DNA of 64,000 nucleotides from Yaniella halotolerans DSM 15476 (GTDB taxonomy: Bacteria > Actinomycetota > Actinomycetes > Actinomycetales > Micrococcaceae): positions 186,001 through 250,000 of the forward strand of contig NZ_ATVQ01000001.1 of assembly GCF_000420805.1 (NCBI RefSeq), given 5' to 3'. Positions 1 to 8,864 of this stretch are shown here, in pieces (the stretch's first letter is position 1; every line of letters starts with the position of its first letter). Below the pieces are notes generated by a model that worked only from the letters and a program-made list of their open reading frames with translations, was not told where the DNA came from and ran no database searches. A program made the position numbers and the translations under genes.

Positions 1-1
1 C

Positions 2-958
2 GAACAGAACCTCGCGCTCAAGGCTGCGATAGAAGACGAACTGAAACGTCGCAACATCGATCTGCCGGTCTATTTCGGAAACCGCAATTGGGACCCATAC
101 TTCACCGAAGCTATCTCAAATGCTCATGAGGAAAATCAGGTCGAAGGTCGCCCGACGAAGATCTTTGCACTCGTGACTTCTGCTTACTCGGCGTATTCTT
201 CCGATCGTCAGTACCGCGAAGACTTCGCTGATGCGCTCGAGGCATTGGATCTTTGGGACGACGTACAAATCGATGTCTCCCGTCACTTCTTCGATCACCC
301 GGGTTTCGTAAATCCGTTTATCGAGGGCACTCGGGGCGCCATTGCGGAGCTTGTGAAAGAGAATGCAGATCTTGATCTAACCAAGGACGTCGAAGTTCTG
401 TTCTCTGCGCATTCGATTCCGATCAAGGATAACGCCCTGTCTGGGGACCCAGATGAGCACGATTACGGCGAAGTCGGAGCTTATAAAGCACAGCATCTCG
501 CTCTGGGCGGACTCGTCATGGATGCCGTCAAAGAAGCGTTTGGCACGGATGTCCCCTGGAAGCTTGTATATCAGTCCGAATCGGGGCCTGCCCACATTCC
601 ATGGCTGGAACCTGATATCAACGACTACTTGGAAGAAATCTCTTCAACCCGCAAGGCGGTCGTCGTCGTTCCCGCCACTTTCCTCTCGGACCACATGGAA
701 GTCTGGTGGGATCTAGATATTGAGGCCAAAGAAACTGCAGATGAACAGGGCCTGGGCTATAAGCGTGTTTCAACTCCGGGCGTGCATCCTGAGTTCGTGG
801 CTGCCATGGTCGACCTCGTGCAGGAACGTCTGAATGGAACACCAGCCTCCGAGCGGAAGGCACTGACCAAATATGGACCTGGCTACGACGTTCGTCGCGC
901 AGGTTCCAGCCAGGGTTCAGGTCCGCTGCGTGCTGCCACAGGTGGTCTGCTGCCATAA
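2..958 (+). CDS. hemH: Ferrochelatase (coproporphyrin type), 3' part, no Fe-S cysteines
   Basis: The gene runs in from the left edge; about 318 C-terminal residues are visible. It inserts ferrous iron into the porphyrin (in actinobacteria normally coproporphyrin III, giving coproheme). The catalytic histidine is in the FSAHSIP motif, the substrate-site glutamate in SDHMEVWWDLD, and GNRNW is conserved. It is clearly paralogous to the ferrochelatase at 53197-54411. Where that copy has a cysteine before RQYRED, this one has aspartate (SSDRQYRED), and its C-terminus (YDVRRAGSSQG) has no cysteine, so all four candidate [2Fe-2S] ligands are missing. It ends just before a strong terminator. It is probably the housekeeping copy, but the upstream heme genes lie outside the window. 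Confidence 0.93.
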   Translation, partial: EQNLALKAAIEDELKRRNIDLPVYFGNRNWDPYFTEAISNAHEENQVEGRPTKIFALVTSAYSAYSSDRQYREDFADALEALDLWDDVQIDVSRHFFDHPGFVNPFIEGTRGAIAELVKENADLDLTKDVEVLFSAHSIPIKDNALSGDPDEHDYGEVGAYKAQHLALGGLVMDAVKEAFGTDVPWKLVYQSESGPAHIPWLEPDINDYLEEISSTRKAVVVVPATFLSDHMEVWWDLDIEAKETADEQGLGYKRVSTPGVHPEFVAAMVDLVQERLNGTPASERKALTKYGPGYDVRRAGSSQGSGPLRAATGGLLP

Positions 959-989
959 GGTCGATCTGAATTCACGGTAGTTCACAAAG

Positions 990-1036
990 CTCCCCGGGAC
1001 TTGAGCTGAGAATCAGGACCGGGGAGTTTTTCTTTT
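990..1036 (+). terminator. Rho-independent terminator after ferrochelatase
   Basis: An 8-bp GC stem, CTCCCCGG (990-997) with CCGGGGAG (1019-1026), is followed by a T-rich run (1027-1036). It lies 32 bp after the ferrochelatase stop. Confidence 0.85.
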
Positions 1037-1234
1037 CCCAGAGGGCCTGCCCGTTATATACCTCGCACAGGCATCGGTGTGTCAACCTGGTTTGTTGTGT
1101 TTGTGGAGAGCTTGGTTGAATGTTTGAGTTGTTGGGGTTGGGCTTATCGTGTCCTACCGGGTGTTTATGCTTGGTGTATGACGGATTCGAGACCATAACC
1201 CAACGCCTCGCTGCCTAACTAACGGTCTATTCCC
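1037..1234. other. Intergenic region with a possible orphan promoter on the minus strand
   Basis: There is no credible gene between the terminator and rsmI. Reading the minus strand, TTGACA (1085-1080) is followed 19 bp later by TATATA (1060-1055), a plausible sigma-70-type promoter that points at the terminator hairpin rather than at a gene. The segment upstream of it (about 1086-1190) is strikingly C/A-rich on the minus strand. See findings. Confidence 0.35.
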
Positions 1235-2113
1235 TTATGAATCTGCCAGTGCAGCGTTATAGAGCTCGCGTGCCGAGTGTCCAGTGCTTTGGGCTACTTC
1301 ACGGGTGACAGCTTTCAAACGCTGCCCATCGGCAACACGAGTCCGCACCTGTGCCAAGGCAACCTCGAAACTCACCTGCTCAGCTTCAGGAGCAGGTCCC
1401 ACGACAATCACAATCTCGCCCTTCAGCGTCTTAGACTGCGCCCACTCCACCAATTCCCTCAACGAGCCCCGGGCGACCTCCTCGTAAAATTTCGTTAACT
1501 CACGCGCCACGGCAGCGGGACGATCCGCTCCAAAAGCGTTCGCCATCGAGTCCAACGTGGCAGCCGTTCGGTGCGGAGATTCATAGAAAATGAGACTTCG
1601 CGTCTCATCGGCGAGCGCAGAAAGTATCTTCGTCCTGTCCCCTGTCTTGCGAGGTAAGAAACCTTCAAAAGCAAAACGATCCGTCGGCAGTCCCGACAAC
1701 ACTAGTGCTGTGATGGCAGCAGAAGCACCTGGGGCCACGGTCACGGGGATACCCGCGGCAATCGCTTCCTGAGTGAGCCGATACCCAGGATCTGAAATAG
1801 CAGGCATTCCAGCTTCAGGGACAAACACCACACGTTGACCAGCCTGAAGAGCGTCAATCAGTCCAGCCGCCGAATCAACTTCATTATGCTCGTGATGCGA
1901 TACAACCGTTGCTTCAGTTTGGACCCCTGCCGCATGCAAGAGCTTGTGCAATGAACGAGTATCTTCGGCTGCAATGATGTCTGCGTGACACAGCACCTCT
2001 TTGACCCGATCAGTCAGATCCCCCAGGTTACCGATCGGTGTTGCCGCCAGAGTCAACGGGGCCAATACCTGATCGGTAGCGTTGTCATGATGTTGTGTGC
2101 CAGATGCGTCCAT
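1235..2113 (-). CDS. rsmI: 16S rRNA (cytidine1402-2'-O)-methyltransferase
   Basis: The enzyme uses SAM to 2'-O-methylate C1402 in the decoding centre of 16S rRNA. The N-terminal signature LAATPIGNLGDLTDRV and the following AAEDTR are diagnostic of the RsmI subgroup of the tetrapyrrole-methylase fold, with GASAAITAL further on. I place the start at ATG 2113 (MDASGTQ, 292 residues). The frame stays open to 2350, but that extension would run deep into the divergent mannosyltransferase gene and is not family-like. The divergent arrangement with a protein mannosyltransferase matches the Rv1003/Rv1002c neighbourhood of mycobacteria. Confidence 0.93.
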   Translation of the reverse strand: MDASGTQHHDNATDQVLAPLTLAATPIGNLGDLTDRVKEVLCHADIIAAEDTRSLHKLLHAAGVQTEATVVSHHEHNEVDSAAGLIDALQAGQRVVFVPEAGMPAISDPGYRLTQEAIAAGIPVTVAPGASAAITALVLSGLPTDRFAFEGFLPRKTGDRTKILSALADETRSLIFYESPHRTAATLDSMANAFGADRPAAVARELTKFYEEVARGSLRELVEWAQSKTLKGEIVIVVGPAPEAEQVSFEVALAQVRTRVADGQRLKAVTREVAQSTGHSARELYNAALADS

Positions 2114-2153
2114 GTTCCCATTATCCGCTGACACCACCGGTAGCATAGCCTGT

Positions 2154-3788
2154 GTGTCAAAGAAACTCCTCCGCCAAACCCCCGATTGGTTAAGCGACCG
2201 CGACAGTGCCTTCTCCCTCACCGGACTTCGAGCACGGTTGGTGTACCCGACTTTTCGCTTAGGTACTACCGGCTGGGTGATTGCGGCGGTGCTCACCATC
2301 GCGGCAGGACTGTTGCGGTTCTGGAACTTGGCACACCCGCAAGAACTCATTTTTGATGAAACGTACTACGTCAAAGATGCTTACTCTCTATGGCACTTTG
2401 GCTATGAACGTTCCTGGAGTGATGACGCAGACGAGGCTTTTGCCGCTGGTCAGGCCCGGCCCGGGGAAGACGCCAGCTATGTTGTCCACCCGCCGGCAGG
2501 CAAATGGTTGGTCGCCATCGGCATGGCCCTATTCGGCTTCGACAATGCCTTCGGATGGCGATTCGCCGCAGCTGCCGCAGGAACCTTGGCCGTATTGCTG
2601 ACCTTCGTATTGGCCGCCAAGCTGTTTCGTTCACTGTTTCTAGCATCACTCGCAGGGCTTCTGCTCGCCGTCGAAGGCCACCACATCGTGATGTCGCGCG
2701 TAGGGCTCCTAGATATTTTCTTGATGCTGTTCGTACTGGCAGCATTCTGTGCGCTGATTGCCGACAGAACGTGGGGACGCAGGCGCATCGCTGCCGAGCT
2801 TGCGGCACGATACCGACGGATAGCATCAGGTAGCGCTTCTGCAACGGAGCGTGAGGACTGGAAACGGACCATGACCTACGGCCCCTGGTTGGGACTGCGA
2901 CCGTGGCGTATCGCAGCCGGTGTGCTCCTCGGTATTGCAGTTTCGGTCAAGCTTTCCGGTTTGGCCTTTATGGCGCTCTTTGGGCTCCTCACCGTGTGGT
3001 GGGACGCGAACGCCCGCAAAACGGCTGGCATCCGACGTTGGCTACCTGGAGCCATCGTGCTCGATGGTCTATGGGCTTTTGTATCCATCGTCGTCGTTGG
3101 TGCCCTGACCTACATTGGTACTTGGGCTGGTTGGTTGGCGACCTCGGGCGGGTACTACCGTAATTGGGGTGCTGAAAACCCCAGCTTGCTGCCCGACTGG
3201 TTGGCCTCGCTCATTCACTATCATGTGCAAGCCACGACATTCCATACCGACCTCGACAGTACCCATAACTATGCTTCGGCAGCGTGGATCTGGCCATTCG
3301 CTGGACGACCGGTCTCGTTTTATTATCGAACCGAAGAAGACGGCATCTCATGTGCAGCTGAGCAATGCTCTGCCGCAATTCTCGATCTTCCGAACCCGCT
3401 GATCTGGTGGGCTGGACTCGTCGCCATCGCAGCGATCTTCATCCGCTGGCTGATCGTTCGCGACTGGCGGGCCGGCGCGATCTTGGCCGTCTATGCGGCC
3501 GGTCAACTCGTATGGGTCTTGTGGCCAGAACGCACCATGTTCTTCTTCTACACAGTGGCCTACACACCATTCCTTATGTTGGCTCTAACCTATATCGCGG
3601 GGTTGTGGCTGGCTCGGTCCACCGATAGCGGGTGGCAGTTACCGTCACGGAACGTCGCCATCATGGGGATCGGCCTTTTTGTCCTTGCCGCGCTGGCGGT
3701 CAGTGTATACTTTTTGCCGCTGTGGACGGGCGAACCAATCCCCCATGAACAGTGGCAAAATCGTATGTGGTTTCAATCCTGGATATAG
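2154..3788 (+). CDS. Dolichyl-phosphate-mannose-protein mannosyltransferase (PMT, GT39)
   Basis: A polytopic GT-C glycosyltransferase that moves mannose from polyprenyl-phosphomannose to Ser/Thr of proteins during Sec export. The first periplasmic loop carries the essential acidic motif in LIFDETYYVKDAYSLWHFGYE, followed by VVHPPAGKW. There are about nine to ten membrane helices, including LDIFLMLFVLAAF. It ends in an aromatic tail (WQNRMWFQSWI) typical of the family. GTG 2154 (MSKKLLRQ) gives a family-like N-terminus. GTG 2097 and ATG 2112 are in frame but overlap the rsmI start, and none of the three has a good ribosome-binding site. Orthologous to Rv1002c by sequence type and context. Confidence 0.88.
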   Translation: MSKKLLRQTPDWLSDRDSAFSLTGLRARLVYPTFRLGTTGWVIAAVLTIAAGLLRFWNLAHPQELIFDETYYVKDAYSLWHFGYERSWSDDADEAFAAGQARPGEDASYVVHPPAGKWLVAIGMALFGFDNAFGWRFAAAAAGTLAVLLTFVLAAKLFRSLFLASLAGLLLAVEGHHIVMSRVGLLDIFLMLFVLAAFCALIADRTWGRRRIAAELAARYRRIASGSASATEREDWKRTMTYGPWLGLRPWRIAAGVLLGIAVSVKLSGLAFMALFGLLTVWWDANARKTAGIRRWLPGAIVLDGLWAFVSIVVVGALTYIGTWAGWLATSGGYYRNWGAENPSLLPDWLASLIHYHVQATTFHTDLDSTHNYASAAWIWPFAGRPVSFYYRTEEDGISCAAEQCSAAILDLPNPLIWWAGLVAIAAIFIRWLIVRDWRAGAILAVYAAGQLVWVLWPERTMFFFYTVAYTPFLMLALTYIAGLWLARSTDSGWQLPSRNVAIMGIGLFVLAALAVSVYFLPLWTGEPIPHEQWQNRMWFQSWI

Positions 3789-3867
3789 TGACGCAACGCA
3801 TTACGGTGTGATCGTCATGACGCTAGAATAGTACGCGGCCATTGAACGCACCCCGAGAAGAGGTCCC

Positions 3868-5679
3868 GTGCACGTCGCGACACCAGAAATTGAACGGCTT
3901 GATCCAGCATCCAATCTCACGGATCTTGTAGTGAACCGACTCGGAGCTGATCCGGCTCGTACGGTGTATTCGGTACAGCGCGGTGACGACCTCGATTCGT
4001 TGGCCTGGGATGAAGTCACCGCATTTCAATTTCTCGAGCGGGTGCGCGGCATTGCCAAGGGGCTCATCGCTTCCGGTGTACGCCCCGGGGACATGATCGC
4101 TGTCATGTCGGCGACGAGTTACCAGTGGGCGCTGGTGGATCAAGCCATTTGGTTTGCCGGGGCTATTTCAGTGCCGATCTACGAAACGTCTTCCCCGGCC
4201 CAGGTTGCCCACATCCTGGCTGATTCCGGCGCACCAACGGTCTTCGTTGCCGGTAGCTCATCGGCACGTGCTGTAGCCCGGGCCATCGAAATGCATGATC
4301 TAGGTGCTATCAATCAACTGGAGCTCACCGATGCAGGGTTGAACGGCCTGGCCACCAGCGGCTCTGAGGTGTCCGACGACGACGTCGAAACCGCCCGCAG
4401 TGTTGCGACGATGCGTTCCACAGCAACCGTCGTGTATACGTCCGGCACCACAGGTACGCCGAAGGGTGCCATGATTTCACACGGTAACCTTGCGGAGGGC
4501 GCCGTCAATATTGTTCCCTTCGCTGGTGACATTGTGCTCAGCAACCCGGATCCACGTCTGCTAATGTTCCTCCCGCTAGCGCATATTCTGGCGCGAGCGG
4601 TGCAATACTTCTGTCTGGTTGCGGGCATTCAGGTGGCCCACACGTCGGATACCAGCAATGTCACCAAGATTATGCAGGCCTATCATCCGACCTGGTTGCT
4701 CGTGGTGCCGCGCGTGCTGGAAAAGGCGTATAACGCGGTCCTAGCGCAGGCTGATGAAGCCACCGGTATGCGCAAAAATCTGCTGAGTGATGCAATCGAT
4801 GTGGCGGAACAGTGGTCCCGGGCTCGCCAGGCTGATCAGCTGCCGGTGGGTCTGCGCATCAAACATGCATTCTATAATCGGGTGGTCTATGCGAAAATTC
4901 GGGAAGTTTTCGGTGGCGAAGCCAGGGCTGCTATTTCTGGGGCGAGCCCGCTCAATGAGAAACTTGCACACTTGTTTACAGGTATTGGCTTAGAAATCTA
5001 TGAAGGTTACGGGTTGACCGAGTCGACCGCTCCTGCAGCGGTCAATGTGCCGCAGAACGCCCGGCTGGGTTCGGTTGGCAAACTCGTGCCCGGTATGGAG
5101 GCCAAACTGTCGGATTCCGGCGAACTGCTCCTGCGTGGTGTGGTGGTCTCCCCCGGTTACCTCTCCGAGGACGATACCGCTGATTCCTTTGACGAAGACG
5201 GTTGGTTCGCCACCGGGGATCTAGCAGAAATAGATGACGACGGTTTCCTGTATATCACCGGGCGCACCAAGGACCTCCTGGTCACCGCAGGCGGCAAAAA
5301 CGTCTCCCCTGCACCGCTGGAGGAGACTATTTCGACGGCGCCGATTGTCGGTCATGCAATCGTCGTTGGGGAAAATAAACCATTCGTCGGGGTCCTGATT
5401 TCGTTGGATACCGACGAGTTGAGCGCTTGGGCTGCACGTCGTGGCAAAGTGGGGCTGACTTTGGAAGAGGCTCGCACCGATGCCGATGTGCACGCGGAGA
5501 TCCAGAGCTACATTGATCTTGCAAACCAGAGTGTGTCGAAGGCAGAGTCCGTGCGCAAAATGGTCATTCTGCCGACCGAGCTGTCACAGGAAACCGGTCA
5601 TGTCACACCGTCAGAAAAACTGCGTCGGACCTCGGTCGTCGAAGATTTCGACGAGGCTATGGACGAATTGTACGGTTAG
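3868..5679 (+). CDS. Long-chain acyl-CoA synthetase (AMP-forming, FadD15-like)
   Basis: Activates fatty acids to acyl-AMP and then acyl-CoA. Adenylate-forming motifs in order: the P-loop YTSGTTGTPKGAM (about residue 190), EGYGLTES (about 377), and WFATGDLAEIDDDGFLYITGRTKD with the C-terminal domain hinge (about 450). The GGKNVSP stretch and the terminal PSEKLRRT lysine region are as in FadD15-type enzymes (about 600 residues). The GTG start at 3868 has GAAGAGG 5-12 bases upstream. The last 23 bp overlap the convergent DUF1461 gene. Confidence 0.9.
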   Translation: MHVATPEIERLDPASNLTDLVVNRLGADPARTVYSVQRGDDLDSLAWDEVTAFQFLERVRGIAKGLIASGVRPGDMIAVMSATSYQWALVDQAIWFAGAISVPIYETSSPAQVAHILADSGAPTVFVAGSSSARAVARAIEMHDLGAINQLELTDAGLNGLATSGSEVSDDDVETARSVATMRSTATVVYTSGTTGTPKGAMISHGNLAEGAVNIVPFAGDIVLSNPDPRLLMFLPLAHILARAVQYFCLVAGIQVAHTSDTSNVTKIMQAYHPTWLLVVPRVLEKAYNAVLAQADEATGMRKNLLSDAIDVAEQWSRARQADQLPVGLRIKHAFYNRVVYAKIREVFGGEARAAISGASPLNEKLAHLFTGIGLEIYEGYGLTESTAPAAVNVPQNARLGSVGKLVPGMEAKLSDSGELLLRGVVVSPGYLSEDDTADSFDEDGWFATGDLAEIDDDGFLYITGRTKDLLVTAGGKNVSPAPLEETISTAPIVGHAIVVGENKPFVGVLISLDTDELSAWAARRGKVGLTLEEARTDADVHAEIQSYIDLANQSVSKAESVRKMVILPTELSQETGHVTPSEKLRRTSVVEDFDEAMDELYG

Positions 5680-6790
5680 CCTCCGGCTGGTCTGGGGCCG
5701 GCCGCTCGACGACTACCTGTGATTCCATAAACCGCTGTGCCTGTTCATTGCGGTGACGGCGTCGACCGGTCGGTGCGGTGCACACCATGATAGTGATCAT
5801 GATCGCCAGGGTGAGCCCCGCAATCCATGCGGCTGCGTCGATCCAGAATTGACCGGGGTACAAACGTATCAGCGTATCGGTAGTCGAGAACGTCCAGGTG
5901 CCATCGGCAAAGAAGATCTGGTGGAAGCCTGCGAAGAACGCTTCCCAGCCGAATGCTGCCACGACCGCCAAGACGATCATCGCCACGGTAAACCACACTG
6001 CACCGGCAAACAGGGAACGGGCAATTGCTCCCTTACGCATGCGGTACAGCAAAATCATCAACACAACGCACACCACTGCTGCCACCAATCCGGCAATATG
6101 GGTGATGAGCATGACTTGTTTAACGTCTGCCATGTGTGAGACCTCGGCCTCGGTAAATACGACATTACCATTGGCAAATGTCAGGTCGCTCAGGTAGCTC
6201 ATTGGAGCAAAGTTGAAGAGGTAATCCAGCCCGTAGGAGCCGTAGGTCATACGCTGTTCGGTATCCATACCGAACTGATCGTCTGCAAATCCGGGACGGT
6301 GATACTCGAACCATAAGAATGCCGGCGAGGCGATGAGTCGGATAACGCCCACCAGGATGACCAATGGCGCCAAGACGGCTAGGACGACCTGCATGATAGC
6401 GGCCGCCACAGGCGATCCGACGACGGCACGGTCCCGCGCTTTCGCACGCGCAGACGCATCATCTTCAAACGAGTCAGGGAGCGGTTCGGTGATCAACGTG
6501 GCCTGCCGGCGTGGGGCAGCATGTGATCCGGGCAATGCTTTGGTTTGCTGTGTGTCGTCAAGTGGTTCTGCCGGTGGCTCCGGAGGTGGATTCTTCGGTG
6601 GACCGCTCGTTTCAGCAGGTGGCTCTTCGGTGGGCTTTGGTTGGCGAGGCAAATCGGATGCGGTATGAAGGGTATCTCCCGCGGGATCGATTCGGCGACG
6701 GGCACGACGCGGAGAAGTCCTCGGGCGTGTAGCCGGTATTGGCTGGTCAACGGCATCTTGCTCGTCGTGTTCCGAAGATCTTTCAGACAT
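5657..6790 (-). CDS. TIGR01906/DUF1461 family integral membrane protein
   Basis: The start is ATG 6790 (MSERSSE), preceded by AAAGGTGG at 6796-6803; a longer in-frame start at 6805 lies inside that site. The first ~120 residues are a proline/charge-rich cytoplasmic tail (PPAETSGPPKNPPPEPP), then four membrane helices with a large extracytoplasmic loop between helices 1 and 2 (SPAFLWFEYHRPGFADDQFG...). This topology and the loop motif PGFADDQFGM are typical of DUF1461. Function is unknown. The 3' end overlaps the convergent acyl-CoA synthetase by 23 bp. Confidence 0.8.
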   Translation of the reverse strand: MSERSSEHDEQDAVDQPIPATRPRTSPRRARRRIDPAGDTLHTASDLPRQPKPTEEPPAETSGPPKNPPPEPPAEPLDDTQQTKALPGSHAAPRRQATLITEPLPDSFEDDASARAKARDRAVVGSPVAAAIMQVVLAVLAPLVILVGVIRLIASPAFLWFEYHRPGFADDQFGMDTEQRMTYGSYGLDYLFNFAPMSYLSDLTFANGNVVFTEAEVSHMADVKQVMLITHIAGLVAAVVCVVLMILLYRMRKGAIARSLFAGAVWFTVAMIVLAVVAAFGWEAFFAGFHQIFFADGTWTFSTTDTLIRLYPGQFWIDAAAWIAGLTLAIMITIMVCTAPTGRRRHRNEQAQRFMESQVVVERPAPDQPEANRTIRP

Positions 6791-6890
6791 AGACCCACCT
6801 TTCAAAGCGCATAACGTGGTGCTAGCCTACGACGCGCACAAGCGTGTTGGTATATGGCACACCGTATGAGCAGAAACTTGCTCCCGCACC

Positions 6891-7919
6891 CTAGCCTGTG
6901 ATGGTCGGGCGTCCACCGTCATACTCGTCCAGGTCGGCGTCCACGTTGGCCTTAGCCGCACGTGACCCCAGCACCCAGGTATACATCCAGTAGCCTGCCA
7001 GTACCAGCGCGCCGATGGTTATTTTGAGCCAGGTTGGTAAGGGCGAGGGCGTGACCAGCCCTTCGACCAGGCCGGAAATGAGTAACACTCCTACGAGTCC
7101 TGCGCCAACAAGAATGAGTTGGCGGCCCCAGTATGCCAGCGACTGCAATCGTGTTCTCCGGCCGGGGGCGACCCACGCCCAGAACACGCGAAGGCCGGCG
7201 GCTCCCGCAATGAAGATCGCCGACAGCTCCATGAGACCGTGGGGCAGGATGAAGGCGAAAAATGTGTCGAGCTCGTCATATTTATACATCAGGGCCGCTG
7301 AAATACCTAACCCTTGCGCGTTGACGAACAACACATACGGCACAAAATATCCGGTTATCCCAAAGGCCACTTCTTGCAGTGCGATCCACGCATTATTGAC
7401 CCATACCAGTGTGGTAAACGAGGCGGCGGGGTTTTCCGAATAGTAATCGACAAAATCTTCTTGAACATAGGCAAGTTGATTTTGCTCGGACATCATGGCG
7501 TCAAACATTTGTGGGTTATTGCCATACCAGAACCCATAGGCGGCAGCGATGCCGAGGAACGCTGCACCTAAGATGATGGTTAACCAGCGTATTTGGTAGA
7601 GCGCATAGGGCAGTTTGACCACAAAAAAAGCTTTAACGCCTGCAACCGGTGAACCGGTAGCTGCTGTCAGCCGTGCCCGCGCTTTCGCCACGGTCAGTGA
7701 CAAGCTATTGGCATACGCGCCATCGGGATCCTGAGCCTGGACCATGGAGAGGTGTGTGGAGACTCGACCGTAGAGTTCTACGAGTTCATCGACATCGGCG
7801 GGATGCAGTTGCCGATGGCTGGCAAGTGTTTCGAGCCGCTGCCAATCGGGGCGATGAGTTTTTGCATACGCTTCCAGATCCACCTGGCCCACACTACTAG
7901 GATGAGGGTACCCAAACAT
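6891..7919 (-). CDS. Stage II sporulation protein M (SpoIIM/DUF95) family membrane protein
   Basis: A 342-residue protein with a soluble N-terminal segment (DLEAYAKTHRPDWQRLE) and about six membrane helices. The conserved HGLMELSAIFIAGAAGLR motif identifies the SpoIIM/DUF95 family. In non-sporulating actinobacteria the gene commonly neighbours an RDD protein, as it does here (divergent, 62 bp apart). Its role there is unknown. An internal GTG at 7883 would give the more family-like start VDLEAYAKTHRP; neither candidate has a clear ribosome-binding site. Confidence 0.85.
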   Translation of the reverse strand: MFGYPHPSSVGQVDLEAYAKTHRPDWQRLETLASHRQLHPADVDELVELYGRVSTHLSMVQAQDPDGAYANSLSLTVAKARARLTAATGSPVAGVKAFFVVKLPYALYQIRWLTIILGAAFLGIAAAYGFWYGNNPQMFDAMMSEQNQLAYVQEDFVDYYSENPAASFTTLVWVNNAWIALQEVAFGITGYFVPYVLFVNAQGLGISAALMYKYDELDTFFAFILPHGLMELSAIFIAGAAGLRVFWAWVAPGRRTRLQSLAYWGRQLILVGAGLVGVLLISGLVEGLVTPSPLPTWLKITIGALVLAGYWMYTWVLGSRAAKANVDADLDEYDGGRPTITG

Positions 7920-7981
7920 ATTCTTGACTCGCGCAGACCGTCTACACTGGGCTGCGACGGTACCGAGCTGAAAGGTCCCTT

Positions 7982-8779
7982 ATGCAAGATCACACGATTA
8001 CCGGTGAAGCCGTTGTCTTGAATTTACGCGCAGCAAATTTTATGCCGCGTCTCGGGGCGGCGCTGCTGGATGCTCTCGTGTATCTGATCTGCTGGGGTTT
8101 TCTCGTTTATGGTCTTGCTCAATTCACCTCCCGGTTTGGTTTAGATGTCGCAGCTACGCAGGCGGTCATGTTACTCGCCACGATTCTGCTGGTCTTCATC
8201 GTTCCCCTGCTCGTCGAGGGATGCTCACACGGCCGTTCCTTGGGCAAGTTGGCGTTTGGGCTACGCGTCGTGCGTGATGATGGCGGTACCATTCGCTGGC
8301 GTCACGCATTTACTCGTTGTCTCGCGGGGGTTTTTGAACTCTGGATGACGTTCGGCTCCATCGCCGTGCTCTCGTCCTTATTCAATAAGCATTCCAAACG
8401 TCTCGGCGACATGATGGCGGGTTCCTATGTCATTATTTCTCGAGCTCCGCGGTTGCCTGCACCGATGCCTGACGTCCCACCTGCCATGCAGCAGTGGGCG
8501 CAGGTCGCCGACGTCGGTCGTATCCCGGCGGGTTTAGCATCGCAGACGAACTCTCTGATCCGAAATTCGGCGACCATGCATCCAAGTGCCTTAGCCACCG
8601 TGTCGCATGATGTGTACGTGCGCCTCTTGGAGTACGTGACTCCCGGTCCCCCGGCTGGCGTTGATCGGATGACCTTTATGGTCGGTGTACTAGCTGAACG
8701 ACGGAATCGAGATGCTGAAGTTTTAGGGCGACAACGTGACCGACGTGATCGCGATGCGCAGTACCTGCTGCGTCAGTGA
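7982..8779 (+). CDS. RDD family membrane protein
   Basis: A 265-residue protein. The RDD signature is MPRLGAALLDALVY (helix 1), then a second helix and HGRSLGKLAFGLRVVRDDGG; after a further helix comes KRLGDMMAGSYVII. The cytoplasmic C-terminal ~110 residues are basic and unrelated to known domains. It is divergently paired with the SpoIIM-family gene. RDD proteins are variously linked to transport or membrane stress, and no specific substrate can be inferred. Confidence 0.85.
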   Translation: MQDHTITGEAVVLNLRAANFMPRLGAALLDALVYLICWGFLVYGLAQFTSRFGLDVAATQAVMLLATILLVFIVPLLVEGCSHGRSLGKLAFGLRVVRDDGGTIRWRHAFTRCLAGVFELWMTFGSIAVLSSLFNKHSKRLGDMMAGSYVIISRAPRLPAPMPDVPPAMQQWAQVADVGRIPAGLASQTNSLIRNSATMHPSALATVSHDVYVRLLEYVTPGPPAGVDRMTFMVGVLAERRNRDAEVLGRQRDRRDRDAQYLLRQ

Positions 8780-8805
8780 CGTGTAACGGATCACGCGAAG
8801 AGAGC

Positions 8806-8844
8806 AAGCGGCCCCGGTACTGGTTTTCAGTACCGGGGCCGCTT
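8806..8844. terminator. Bidirectional terminator between RDD gene and ahcY
   Basis: A perfect 16-bp stem, 8806-8821 with 8829-8844, with a 7-base loop, between convergent genes. T-runs are short on both sides. Confidence 0.8.
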
Positions 8845-8864
8845 TGCAATGAGTTCGTTGAGGT

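Noticed and set aside
972-1196. Open reading frame of 74 codons on the minus strand over the 1.0-1.2 kb intergenic region
   Set aside because: Composition is driven by a C/A-rich tract (Asn/Pro/Gln/Thr runs), it crosses the ferrochelatase terminator and has no ribosome-binding site.
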